Positions 1 to 11,400 of a DNA stretch of 64,000 nt are shown in pieces. A program made the position numbers and the translations under genes. Each line of letters begins with the position of its first letter. The first letter of the stretch is position 1. The DNA comes from Auanema rhodensis (lineage: Eukaryota; Nematoda; Chromadorea; Rhabditida; Rhabditidae), in NCBI GenBank assembly GCA_964057225.1, contig OZ059898.1, positions 2,170,001-2,234,000 on the forward strand, given 5' to 3'. Under the pieces are notes generated by a model. That model was not told where the DNA came from, did no database searches, and saw nothing but the letters and a program-made list of their open reading frames with translations.

Positions 1-22
1 TTTCACCCTGAAGATTTAATTT

Positions 23-39
23 TTTCGTTGAATAACATT
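23..39 (+). other. Partial CENP-B-box-like motif (left half only)
   Basis: The bases TTTCGTTG at pos 23-30 are identical to the first eight bases of the mammalian CENP-B box, and an A required by the reduced consensus (TTCG, four bases, A) is at the right spacing. The right half, which should contain CGGG, is ACAT here, so about 10 of 17 positions match. In most right-domain monomers the CpG is lost by C to T at pos 26. The match may be chance: an eight-base match in a 351-bp unit is not strong evidence. It recurs once per monomer. Confidence 0.2.
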
Positions 40-58
40 GTCCATCGTCTTTGCCTTG

Positions 59-137
59 AAAAATGGAATCTAAAAACATCTACTTTTTGCTAAATTATTT
101 TGAAATTTTTCGAAAAAATTTTTGTCAAAATGTTTTT
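59..137. other. A/T-tract cluster with 12-bp palindrome, possible curved DNA
   Basis: Short runs of A or T occur at about pos 59-64, 72-76, 84-88, 98-101, 106-110, 113-118, 119-123, 127-130 and 133-137, many spaced about 8-13 bp apart. A-tracts near the helical repeat are known to curve DNA; curvature here is inferred. Inside it, pos 106-117 is the perfect palindrome TTTTTCGAAAAA, and with one bulged A the symmetry extends to pos 103-121. Variants at pos 110-111 (CC or CT) and pos 112 (A) in some monomers weaken the palindrome. Confidence 0.5.
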
Positions 138-144
138 GGAAGCA

Positions 145-172
145 ATGTTGAGTGTACATGGAAACTCAACAT
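145..172. other. Inverted repeat, 9-bp arms, 10-nt loop
   Basis: ATGTTGAGT at pos 145-153 is the exact reverse complement of ACTCAACAT at pos 164-172, with ten bases between. A second, mutually exclusive pairing AGTGTA (151-156) with TACACT (172-177) overlaps it, so the strand could switch between two hairpins. The arms are kept in nearly all monomers. Exceptions are the four 350-bp monomers, which lose pos 165 in the right arm, and isolated substitutions at pos 150 (M25, M59), 151 (M34, M36) and 167 (M39). Confidence 0.8.
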
Positions 173-255
173 ACACTAATGCATCATTTTTCAAACGATC
201 ATAACTAATTTTTGTATTAAGCGTTTCTCAATGTAGTATAGTGCATTCGATGCGG

Positions 256-306
256 ATTTTTAAGCTGCGTCGATCTGTGTTATCAGATTTGCGCTAGCTT
301 AAAAAT
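256..306. other. 51-nt imperfect palindrome (cruciform-capable)
   Basis: ATTTTTAAGCT at pos 256-266 pairs perfectly with AGCTTAAAAAT at pos 296-306. Inside these arms GCG (267-269) pairs with CGC (292-294) across one bulged T, a three-base internal loop follows, and ATCTG (273-277) pairs with CAGAT (284-288) around the loop TGTTAT. That gives about 19 base pairs in one element per monomer. It is among the least variable parts of the unit; recurrent changes are only T at pos 275 (M85, M96, M132, M157, M168) and A at pos 280 (M28, M32). Hairpin or cruciform formation in the cell is inferred. Confidence 0.8.
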
Positions 307-323
307 GCACCGAGATATCAACT

Positions 324-345
324 GATATAAGTTCACACTTATATC
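324..345. other. Inverted repeat, 9-bp arms, 4-nt loop
   Basis: GATATAAGT at pos 324-332 is the exact reverse complement of ACTTATATC at pos 337-345, with TCAC between. In many right-domain monomers C336 is A, which lengthens the arms to 10 bp and shortens the spacer to CA. In M66 and M134 pos 330 is T, which breaks one pair. Together with the element at pos 256-306, about one fifth of the monomer lies in near-adjacent dyads. Confidence 0.8.
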
Positions 346-702
346 CTCGATTTTCACCCTGAAGAATTAATTTTTTCGTTGAATAACATTGTCCATCGTT
401 TTTGCCTTGAAAAAAGGAATCTAAAAACATCTACTTTTTGCTAAATTATTTTGAAATTTTTCGAAAAAATTTTTGTCAAAATGTTTTTGGAAGCAATGTT
501 GAGTGTACATGGAAACTCAACATACACTAATGCATCATTTTTCAAACGATCATAACTAATTTTTGTATTAAGCGTTTCTCAATGTAGTATAGTGCATTCG
601 ATGCGGATTTTTAAGCTGCGTCGATCTGTGTTATCAGATTTGCGCTAGCTTAAAAATGCACCGAGATATCAACTGATATAAGTTCACACTTATATCCTCG
701 AT

Positions 703-3509
703 TTTCACCCTGAAGAATTAATTTTTTCGTTGAATAACATTGTCCATCGTTTTTGCCTTGAAAAAAGGAATCTAAAAACATCTACTTTTTGCTAAATTAT
801 TTTGAAATTTTTCGAAAAAATTTTTGTCAAAATGTTTTTGGAAGCAATGTTGAGTGTACATGGAAACTCAACATACACTAATGCATCATTTTTCAAACGA
901 TCATAACTAATTTTTGTATTAAGCGTTTCTCAATGTAGTATAGTGCATTCGATGCGGATTTTTAAGCTGCGTCGATCTGTGTTATCAGATTTGCGCTAGC
1001 TTAAAAATGCACCGAGATATCAACTGATATAAGTTCACACTTATATCCTCGATTTTCACCCTGAAGAATTAATTTTTTCGTTGAATAACATTGTCCATCG
1101 TTTTTGCCTTGAAAAAAGGAATCTAAAAACATCTACTTTTTGCTAAATTATTTTGAAATTTTTCGAAAAAATTTTTGTCAAAATGTTTTTGGAAGCAATG
1201 TTGAGTGTACATGGAAATCAACATACACTAATGCATCATTTTTCAAACGATCATAACTAATTTTTGTATTAAGCGTTTCTCAATGTATTATAGTGCATTC
1301 GATGCGGATTTTTAAGCTGCGTCGATCTGTGTTATCAGATTTGCGCTAGCTTAAAAATGCACCGAGATATCAACTGATATAAGTTCACACTTATATCCTC
1401 GATTTTCACCCTGAAGAATTAATTTTTTCGTTGAATAACATTGTCCATCGTCTTTGCCTTGAAAAAAGGAATCTAAAAACATCTACTTTTTGCTAAATTA
1501 TTTTGAAATTTTCCGAAAAAATTTTTGTCAAAATGTTTTTGGAAGCAATGTTGAGTGTACATGGAAACTCAACATACACTAATGCATCATTTTTCAAACG
1601 ATCATAACTAATTTTTGTATTAAGCGTTTCTCAATGTAGTATAGTGCATTCGATGCGGATTTTTAAGCTGCGTCGATCTGTGTTATCAGATTTGCGCTAG
1701 CTTAAAAATGCACCGAGATATCAACTGATATAAGTTCACACTTATATCCTCGATTTTCACCCTGAAGATTTAATTTTTTCGTTGAATAACATTGTCCATC
1801 GTCTTTGCCTTGAAAAATAAAATCTAAAAACATCTACTTTTTGCTAAATTATTTTGAAATTTTTCGAAAAAATTTTTGTCAAAATGTTTTTGGAAGCAAT
1901 GTTGAGTGTACATGGAAACTCAACATACACTAATGCATCATTTTTCAAACGATCATAACTAATTTTTGTATTAAGCGTTTCTCAATGTGGTATAGTGCAT
2001 TCGATGCGGATTTTTAAGCTGCGTCGATCTGTGTTATCAGATTTGCGCTAGCTTAAAAATGCACCGAGATATCAACTGATATAAGTTCACACTTATATCC
2101 TCGATTTTCACCCTGAAGATTTAATTTTTTCGTTGAATAACATTGTCCATCGTCTTTGCCTTGAAAAATGGAATCTAAAAACATCTACTTCTTGCTAAAT
2201 TATTTTGAAATTTTTCGAAAAAATTTTTGTCAAAATGTTTTTGGAAGCAATGTTGAGTGTACATGGAAACTCAACATACACTAATGCATCATTTTTCAAA
2301 CGATCATAACTAATTTTTGTATTAAGCGTTTCTCAATGTAGTATAGTGCATTCGATGCGGATTTTTAAGCTGCGTCGATCTGTGTTATCAGATTTGCGCT
2401 AGCTTAAAAATGCACCGAGATATCAACTGATATAAGTTCACACTTATATCCTCGATTTTCACCCTGAAGAATTAATTTTTTCGTTGAATAACATTGTCCA
2501 TCGTCTTTGCCTTGAAAAATGGAATCTAAAAACATCTACTTCTTGCTAAATTATTTTGAAATTTTTCGAAAAAATTTTTGTCAAAATGTTTTTGGAAGCA
2601 ATGTTGAGTGTACATGGAAACTCAACATACACTAATGCATCATTTTTCAAACGATCATAACTAATTTTTGTATTAAGCGTTTCTCAATGTAGTATAGTGC
2701 ATTCGATGCGGATTTTTAAGCTGCGTCGATCTGTGTTATCAGATTTGCGCTAGCTTAAAAATGCACCGAGATATCAACTGATATAAGTTCACACTTATAT
2801 CCTCGATTTTCACCCTGAAGATTTAATTTTTTCGTTGAATAACATTGTCCATCGTCTTTGCCTTGAAAAATAAAATCTAAAAACATCTACTTTTTGCTAA
2901 ATTATTTTGAAATTTTTCGAAAAAATTTTTGTCAAAATGTTTTTGGAAGCAATGTTGAGTGTACATGGAAACTCAACATACACTAATGCATCATTTTTCA
3001 AACGATCATAACTAATTTTTGTATTAAGCGTTTCTCAATGTGGTATAGTGCATTCGATGCGGATTTTTAAGCTGCGTCGATCTGTGTTATCAGATTTGCG
3101 CTAGCTTAAAAATGCACCGAGATATCAACTGATATAAGTTCACACTTATATCCTCGATTTTCACCCTGAAGATTTAATTTTTTCGTTGAATAACATTGTC
3201 CATCGTCTTTGCCTTGAAAAATGGAATCTAAAAACATCTACTTCTTGCTAAATTATTTTGAAATTTTTCGAAAAAATTTTTGTCAAAATGTTTTTGGAAG
3301 CAATGTTGAGTGTACATGGAAACTCAACATACACTAATGCATCATTTTTCAAACGATCATAACTAATTTTTGTATTAAGCGTTTCTCAATGTAGTATAGT
3401 GCATTCGATGCGGATTTTTAAGCTGCGTCGATCTGTGTTATCAGATTTGCGCTAGCTTAAAAATGCACCGAGATATCAACTGATATAAGTTCACACTTAT
3501 ATCCTCGAT
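703..3509. repeat. Higher-order repeat, left-domain copy 1 (8 monomers, 2,807 bp)
   Basis: M3-M10 run in this order: 49T; 49T with pos 165 deleted and 236T; 110C; 64T/65A/66A with 235G; 64T with 86C and 15T; 64T with 86C and 15A; 64T/65A/66A with 235G; 64T with 86C and 15T. The same order of variants returns in the next block. This shows that groups of about eight monomers, not single monomers, were the amplified unit here. Confidence 0.85.
1054..1403. repeat. 350-bp monomer M4 (pos 165 deleted)
   Basis: This copy reads GGAAATCAAC where others read GGAAACTCAAC, a loss of one C in the right arm of the pos 145-172 hairpin. It also has 49T and 236T. The same linked set occurs in M12 and M21. 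Confidence 0.95.
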
Positions 3510-6500
3510 TTTCACCCTGAAGAATTAATTTTTTCGTTGAATAACATTGTCCATCGTTTTTGCCTTGAAAAAAGGAATCTAAAAACATCTACTTTTTGCT
3601 AAATTATTTTGAAATTTTTCGAAAAAATTTTTGTCAAAATGTTTTTGGAAGCAATGTTGAGTGTACATGGAAACTCAACATACACTAATGCATCATTTTT
3701 CAAACGATCATAACTAATTTTTGTATTAAGCGTTTCTCAATGTAGTATAGTGCATTCGATGCGGATTTTTAAGCTGCGTCGATCTGTGTTATCAGATTTG
3801 CGCTAGCTTAAAAATGCACCGAGATATCAACTGATATAAGTTCACACTTATATCCTCGATTTTCACCCTGAAGAATTAATTTTTTCGTTGAATAACATTG
3901 TCCATCGTTTTTGCCTTGAAAAAAGGAATCTAAAAACATCTACTTTTTGCTAAATTATTTTGAAATTTTTCGAAAAAATTTTTGTCAAAATGTTTTTGGA
4001 AGCAATGTTGAGTGTACATGGAAATCAACATACACTAATGCATCATTTTTCAAACGATCATAACTAATTTTTGTATTAAGCGTTTCTCAATGTATTATAG
4101 TGCATTCGATGCGGATTTTTAAGCTGCGTCGATCTGTGTTATCAGATTTGCGCTAGCTTAAAAATGCACCGAGATATCAACTGATATAAGTTCACACTTA
4201 TATCCTCGATTTTCACCCTGAAGAATTAATTTTTTCGTTGAATAACATTGTCCATCGTCTTTGCCTTGAAAAAAGGAATCTAAAAACATCTACTTTTTGC
4301 TAAATTATTTTGAAATTTTCCGAAAAAATTTTTGTCAAAATGTTTTTGGAAGCAATGTTGAGTGTACATGGAAACTCAACATACACTAATGCATCATTTT
4401 TCAAACGATCATAACTAATTTTTGTATTAAGCGTTTCTCAATGTAGTATAGTGCATTCGATGCGGATTTTTAAGCTGCGTCGATCTGTGTTATCAGATTT
4501 GCGCTAGCTTAAAAATGCACCGAGATATCAACTGATATAAGTTCACACTTATATCCTCGATTTTCACCCTGAAGATTTAATTTTTTCGTTGAATAACATT
4601 GTCCATCGTCTTTGCCTTGAAAAATAAAATCTAAAAACATCTACTTTTTGCTAAATTATTTTGAAATTTTTCGAAAAAATTTTTGTCAAAATGTTTTTGG
4701 AAGCAATGTTGAGTGTACATGGAAACTCAACATACACTAATGCATCATTTTTCAAACGATCATAACTAATTTTTGTATTAAGCGTTTCTCAATGTGGTAT
4801 AGTGCATTCGATGCGGATTTTTAAGCTGCGTCGATCTGTGTTATCAGATTTGCGCTAGCTTAAAAATGCACCGAGATATCAACTGATATAAGTTCACACT
4901 TATATCCTCGATTTTGACCCTGAAGAATTAATTTTTTCGTTGAATAACATTGTCCATCGTCTTTGCCTTGAAAAAAGGAATCTAAAAACATCTACTTTTT
5001 GCTAAATTATTTTGAAATTTTTCGAAAAAATTTTTGTCAAAATGTTTTTGGAAGCAATGTTGAGTGTACATGGAAACTCAACATACACTAATGCATCATT
5101 TTTCAAACGATCATAACTAATTTTTGTAGTAAGCGTTTCTCAATGTAGTATAGTGCATTCGATGCGGATTTTTAAGCTGCGTCGATCTGTGTTATCAGAT
5201 TTGCGCTAGCTTAAAAATGCACCGAGATATCAACTGATATAAGTTCACACTTATATCCTCGATTTTCACCCTGAAGATTTAATTTTTTCGTTGAATAACA
5301 TTGTCCATCGTCTTTGCCTTGAAAAATAAAATCTAAAAACATCTACTTTTTGCTAAATTATTTTGAAATTTTCCGAAAAAATTTTTGTCAAAATGTTTTT
5401 GGAAGCAATGTTGAGTGTACATGGAAACTCAACATACACTAATGCATCATTTTTCAAACGATCATAACTAATTTTTGTATTAAGCGTTTCTCAATGTAGT
5501 ATAGTGCATTCGATGCGGATTTTTAAGCTGCGTCGATCTGTGTTATCAGATTTGCGCTAGCTTAAAAATGCACCGAGATATCAACTGATATAAGTTCACA
5601 CTTATATCCTCGATTTTCACCCTGAAGAATTAATTTTTTCGTTGAATAACATTGTCCATCGTCTTTGCCTTGAAAAATGGAATCTAAAAACATCTACTTC
5701 TTGCTAAATTATTTTGAAATTTTTCGAAAAAATTTTTGTCAAAATGTTTTTGGAAGCAATGTTGAGTGTACATGGAAACTCAACATACACTAATGCATCA
5801 TTTTTCAAACGATCATAACTAATTTTTGTATTAAGCGTTTCTCAATGTAGTATAGTGCATTCGATGCGGATTTTTAAGCTGCGTCGATCTGTGTTATCAG
5901 ATTTGCGCTAGCTTAAAAATGCACCGAGATATCAACTGATATAAGTTCACACTTATATCCTCGATTTTCACCCTGAAGATTTAATTTTTTCGTTGAATAA
6001 CATTGTCCATCGTCTTTGCCTTGAAAAATAAAATCTAAAAACATCTACTTTTTGCTAAATTATTTTGAAATTTTTCGAAAAAATTTTTGTCAAAATGTTT
6101 TTGGAAGCAATGTTGAGTGTACATGGAAACTCAACATACACTAATGCATCATTTTTCAAACGATCATAACTAATTTTTGTATTAAGCGTTTCTCAATGTG
6201 GTATAGTGCATTCGATGCGGATTTTTAAGCTGCGTCGATCTGTGTTATCAGATTTGCGCTAGCTTAAAAATGCACCGAGATATCAACTGATATAAGTTCA
6301 CACTTATATCCTCGATTTTCACCCTGAAGATTTAATTTTTTCGTTGAATAACATTGTCCATCGTCTTTGCCTTGAAAAATGGAATCTAAAAACATCTACT
6401 TCTTGCTAAATTATTTTGAAATTTTTCGAAAAAATTTTTGTCAAAATGTTTTTGGAAGCAATGTTGAGTGTACATGGAAACTCAACATACACTAATGCAT

Positions 6501-6667
6501 CATTTTTCAAACGATCATAACTAATTTTTGTATTAAGCGTTTCTCAATGTAGTATAGTGCATTCGATGCGGATTTTTAAGCTGCGTCGATCTGTGTTATC
6601 AGATTTGCGCTAGCTTAAAAATGCACCGAGATATCAACTGATATAAGTTCACACTTATATCCTCGAT
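3510..6667. repeat. Higher-order repeat, left-domain copy 2 (9 monomers, 3,158 bp)
   Basis: M11-M19 repeat the variant order of M3-M10, but the fifth monomer is replaced by two: M15 (4G with 217G) and M16 (15T, 64T/65A/66A, 110C). The last three monomers (15A 64T 86C; 64T/65A/66A 235G; 15T 64T 86C) match the last three of copy 1. The net difference of one monomer is the kind expected from unequal exchange. Confidence 0.85.
3861..4210. repeat. 350-bp monomer M12 (pos 165 deleted)
   Basis: Same one-base loss and same linked variants (49T, 236T) as M4, at the equivalent place in the second higher-order repeat copy. Confidence 0.95.
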
Positions 6668-8421
6668 TTTCACCCTGAAGAATTAATTTTTTCGTTGAAT
6701 AACATTGTCCATCGTTTTTGCCTTGAAAAAAGGAATCTAAAAACATCTACTTTTTGCTAAATTATTTTGAAATTTTTCGAAAAAATTTTTGTCAAAATGT
6801 TTTTGGAAGCAATGTTGAGTGTACATGGAAACTCAACATACACTAATGCATCATTTTTCAAACGATCATAACTAATTTTTGTATTAAGCGTTTCTCAATG
6901 TAGTATAGTGCATTCGATGCGGATTTTTAAGCTGCGTCGATCTGTGTTATCAGATTTGCGCTAGCTTAAAAATGCACCGAGATATCAACTGATATAAGTT
7001 CACACTTATATCCTCGATTTTCACCCTGAAGAATTAATTTTTTTGTTGAATAACATTGTCCATCGTTTTTGCCTTGAAAAAAGGAATCTAAAAACATCTA
7101 CTTTTTGCTAAATTATTTTGAAATTTTTCGAAAAAATTTTTGTCAAAATGTTTTTGGAAGCAATGTTGAGTGTACATGGAAATCAACATACACTAATGCA
7201 TCATTTTTCAAACGATCATAACTAATTTTTGTATTAAGCGTTTCTCAATGTATTATAGTGCATTCGATGCGGATTTTTAAGCTGCGTCGATCTGTGTTAT
7301 CAGATTTGCGCTAGCTTAAAAATGCACCGAGATATCAACTGATATAAGTTCACACTTATATCCTCGATTTTCACCCTGAAGAATTAATTTTTTCGTTGAA
7401 TAACATTGTCCATCGTCTTTGCCTTGAAAAAAGGAATCTAAAAACATCTACTTTTTGCTAAATTATTTTGAAATTTTCCGAAAAAATTTTTGTCAAAATG
7501 TTTTTGGAAGCAATGTTGAGTGTACATGGAAACTCAACATACACTAATGCATCATTTTTCAAACGATCATAACTAATTTTTGTATTAAGCGTTTCTCAAT
7601 GTAGTATAGTGCATTCGATGCGGATTTTTAAGCTGCGTCGATCTGTGTTATCAGATTTGCGCTAGCTTAAAAATGCACCGAGATATCAACTGATATAAGT
7701 TCACACTTATATCCTCGATTTTCACCCTGAAGATTTAATTTTTTCGTTGAATAACATTGTCCATCGTCTTTGCCTTGAAAAATAAAATCTAAAAACATCT
7801 ACTTTTTGCTAAATTATTTTGAAATTTTTCGAAAAAATTTTTGTCAAAATGTTTTTGGAAGCAATGTTGAGTGTACATGGAAACTCAACATACACTAATG
7901 CATCATTTTTCAAACGATCATAACTAATTTTTGTATTAAGCGTTTCTCAATGTGGTATAGTGCATTCGATGCGGATTTTTAAGCTGCGTCGATCTGTGTT
8001 ATCAGATTTGCGCTAGCTTAAAAATGCACCGAGATATCAACTGATATAAGTTCACACTTATATCCTCGATTTTGACCCTGAAGAATTAATTTTTTCGTTG
8101 AATAACATTGTCCATCGTCTTTGCCTTGAAAAAAGGAATCTAAAAACATCTACTTTTTGCTAAATTATTTTGAAATTTTTCGAAAAAATTTTTGTCAAAA
8201 TGTTTTTGGAAGCAATGTTGAGTGTACATGGAAACTCAACATACACTAATGCATCATTTTTCAAACGATCATAACTAATTTTTGTAGTAAGCGTTTCTCA
8301 ATGTAGTATAGTGCATTCGATGCGGATTTTTAAGCTGCGTCGATCTGTGTTATCAGATTTGCGCTAGCTTAAAAATGCACCGAGATATCAACTGATATAA
8401 GTTCACACTTATATCCTCGAT
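6668..8421. repeat. Higher-order repeat, left-domain copy 3, incomplete (5 monomers)
   Basis: M20-M24 match M11-M15 in order, including the 350-bp monomer M21, the 110C monomer M22, the 235G monomer M23 and the 4G/217G monomer M24. After M24 the pattern is lost, because M25 carries the different variants 66A and 150A. M21 also has T at pos 26, the only such monomer I noticed left of 21.4 kb. Confidence 0.8.
7019..7368. repeat. 350-bp monomer M21 (pos 165 deleted)
   Basis: Same one-base loss as M4 and M12, with 49T and 236T, and in addition C to T at pos 26. It sits at the equivalent place in the third, incomplete higher-order repeat copy. Confidence 0.95.
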
Positions 8422-11400
8422 TTTCACCCTGAAGAATTAATTTTTTCGTTGAATAACATTGTCCATCGTCTTTGCCTTGAAAAAAGAAATCTAAAAACAT
8501 CTACTTTTTGCTAAATTATTTTGAAATTTTTCGAAAAAATTTTTGTCAAAATGTTTTTGGAAGCAATGTTAAGTGTACATGGAAACTCAACATACACTAA
8601 TGCATCATTTTTCAAACGATCATAACTAATTTTTGTATTAAGCGTTTCTCAATGTAGTATAGTGCATTCGATGCGGATTTTTAAGCTGCGTCGATCTGTG
8701 TTATCAGATTTGCGCTAGCTTAAAAATGCACCGAGATATCAACTGATATAAGTTCACACTTATATCCTCGATTTTCACCCTGAAGATTTAATTTTTTCGT
8801 TGAATAACATTGTCCATCGTCTTTGCCTTGAAAAATGGAATCTAAAAACATCTACTTTTTGCTAAATTATTTTGAAATTTTTCGAAAAAATTTTTGTCAA
8901 AATGTTTTTGGAAGCAATGTTGAGTGTACATGGAAACTCAACATACACTAATGCATCATTTTTCAAACGATCATAACTAATTTTTGTATTAAGCGTTTCT
9001 CAATGTAGTATAGTGCATTCGATGCGGATTTTTAAGCTGCGTCGATCTGTGTTATCAGATTTGCGCTAGCTTAAAAATGCACCGAGATATCAACTGATAT
9101 AAGTTCACACTTATATCCTCGATTTTCACCCTGAAGATTTAATTTTTTCGTTGAATAACATTGTCCATCGTCTTTGCCTTGAAAAATGGAATCTAAAAAC
9201 ATCTACTTTTTGCTAAATTATTTTGAAATTTTTCGAAAAAATTTTTGTCAAAATGTTTTTGGAAGCAATGTTGAGTGTACATGGAAACTCAACATACACT
9301 AATGCATCATTTTTCAAACGATCATAACTAATTTTTGTATTAAGCGTTTCTCAATGTAGTATAGTGCATTCGATGCGGATTTTTAAGCTGCGTCGATCTG
9401 TGTTATCAGATTTGCGCTAGCTTAAAAATGCACCGAGATATCAACTGATATAAGTTCACACTTATATCCTCGATTTTGACCCTGAAGAATTAATTTTTTC
9501 GTTGAATAACATTGTCCATCGTCTTCGCCTTGAAAAAAGGAATCTAAAAACATCTACTTTTTGCTAAATTATTTTGAAATTTTTCGAAAAAATTTTTGTC
9601 AAAATGTTTTTGGAAGCAATGTTGAGTGTACATGGAAACTCAACATACACTAATGCATCATTTTTCAAACGATCATAACTAATTTTTGTATTAAGCGTTT
9701 CTCAATGTAGTATAGTGCATTCAATGCGGATTTTTAAGCTGCGTCGATCTGTGATATCAGATTTGCGCTAGCTTAAAAATGCACCGAGATATCAACTGAT
9801 ATAAGTTCACACTTATATCCTCGATTTTCACCCTGAAGAATTAATTTTTTCGTTGAATAACATTGTCCATCGTCTTTGCCTTGAAAAAAGGAATCTAAAA
9901 ACATCTACTTTTTGCTAAATTATTTTGAAATTTTTCGAAAAAATTTTTGTCAAAATGTTTTTGGAAGCAATGTTGAGTGTACATGGAAACTCAACATACA
10001 CTAATGCATCATTTTTCAAACGATCATAACTAATTTTTGTATTAAGCGTTTCTCAATGTAGTATAGTGCATTCGATGCGGATTTTTAAGCTGCGTCGATC
10101 TGTGTTATCAGATTTGCGCTAGCTTAAAAATGCACCGAGATATCAACTGATATAAGTTCACACTTATATCCTCGATTTTCACCCTGAAGAATTAATTTTT
10201 TCGTTGAATAACATTGTCCATCGTTTTTGCCTTGAAAAAAGGAATCTAAAAACATCTACTTTTTGCTAAATTATTTTGAAATTTTTCGAAAAAATTTTTG
10301 TCAAAATGTTTTTGGAAGCAATGTTGAGTGTACATGGAAACTCAACATACACTAATGCATCATTTTTCAAACGATCATAACTAATTTTTGTATTAAGCGT
10401 TTCTCAATGTAGTATAGTGCATTCGATGCGGATTTTTAAGCTGCGTCGATCTGTGTTATCAGATTTGCGCTAGCTTAAAAATGCACCGAGATATCAACTG
10501 ATATAAGTTCACACTTATATCCTCGATTTTCACCCTGAAGAATTAATTTTTTCGTTGAATAACATTGTCCATCGTTTTTGCCTTGAAAAAAGGAATCTAA
10601 AAACATCTACTTTTTGCTAAATTATTTTGAAATTTTTCGAAAAAATTTTTGTCAAAATGTTTTTGGAAGCAATGTTGAGTGTACATGGAAACTCAACATA
10701 CACTAATGCATCATTTTTCAAACGATCATAACTAATTTTTGTATTAAGCGTTTCTCAATGTAGTATAGTGCATTCGATGCGGATTTTTAAGCTGCGTCGA
10801 TCTGTGTTATCAGATTTGCGCTAGCTTAAAAATGCACCGAGATATCAACTGATATAAGTTCACACTTATATCCTCGATTTTCACCCTGAAGATTTAATTT
10901 TTTCGTTGAATAACATTGTCCATCGTCTTTGCCTTGAAAAATGGAATCTAAAAACATCTACTTTTTGCTAAATTATTTTGAAATTTTTCGAAAAAATTTT
11001 TGTCAAAATGTTTTTGGAAGCAATGTTGAGTGTACATGGAAACTCAACATACACTAATGCATCATTTTTCAAACGATCATAACTAATTTTTGTATTAAGC
11101 GTTTCTCAATGTAGTATAGTGCATTCAATGCGGATTTTTAAGCTGCGTCGATCTGTGATATCAGATTTGCGCTAGCTTAAAAATGCACCGAGATATCAAC
11201 TGATATAAGTTCACACTTATATCCTCGATTTTCACCCTGAAGAATTAATTTTTTCGTTGAATAACATTGTCCATCGTCTTTGCCTTGAAAAAAGGAATCT
11301 AAAAACATCTACTTTTTGCTAAATTATTTTGAAATTTTTCGAAAAAATTTTTGTCAAAATGTTTTTGGAAGCAATGTTGAGTGTACATGGAAACTCAACA

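Larger units (their letters stand above)
1..351. repeat. Reference monomer (M1) used for position numbering
   Basis: Window coordinates 1-351 equal monomer positions, so this copy is the ruler for all others. It matches the array consensus except at variable sites pos 15 (T) and pos 64 (T). Recurrent variable sites elsewhere are pos 4 C/G, 9 T/A, 15 A/T, 21 T/G, 26 C/T, 43 C/A, 49 C/T, 52 T/C, 59 A/G/T, 64 A/T, 65-66 GG/AA, 86 T/C, 100 T/A, 110-111 TC/CC/CT, 160 G/C, 165 C/deleted, 217 T/G, 222 C/A, 235 A/G, 236 G/T, 275 C/T, 307 G/A, 313 A/T/C, 316 T/A, 319 C/A, 330 A/T and 336 C/A. Palindromic hexamers that define the periodicity are ATGCAT (179-184), GCTAGC (293-298) and GATATC (314-319). 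The phase is arbitrary and carries no claim about a biological unit boundary. Confidence 0.95.

Noticed and set aside
23-39. Complete CENP-B box
   Set aside because: Only the left eight bases and one spaced A match; the essential right-hand CGGG is missing. It was kept only as a low-confidence partial motif.
271-330. Hammerhead ribozyme, as found in some animal satellites
   Set aside because: The conserved CTGATGA core is absent. CTGATA at pos 322-327 and CTGATAA on the minus strand lack the needed bases, and I found no matching GAAA core arrangement.
256-345. Terminal inverted repeats of a MITE or other DNA transposon
   Set aside because: The dyads are internal hairpins with short loops, with no target-site duplication and no unique flanking sequence. 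An ancient transposon origin of the satellite cannot be excluded, but nothing here shows it.
324-345. Rho-independent terminator
   Set aside because: The stem is AT-only apart from a few pairs and is not followed at once by a T run in the usual arrangement, and there is no gene upstream. The context is eukaryotic satellite.
1-351. The 351-bp monomer as an old dimer of about 175 bp
   Set aside because: I compared the two halves by eye and saw no sustained similarity. Only scattered A/T-rich words recur.
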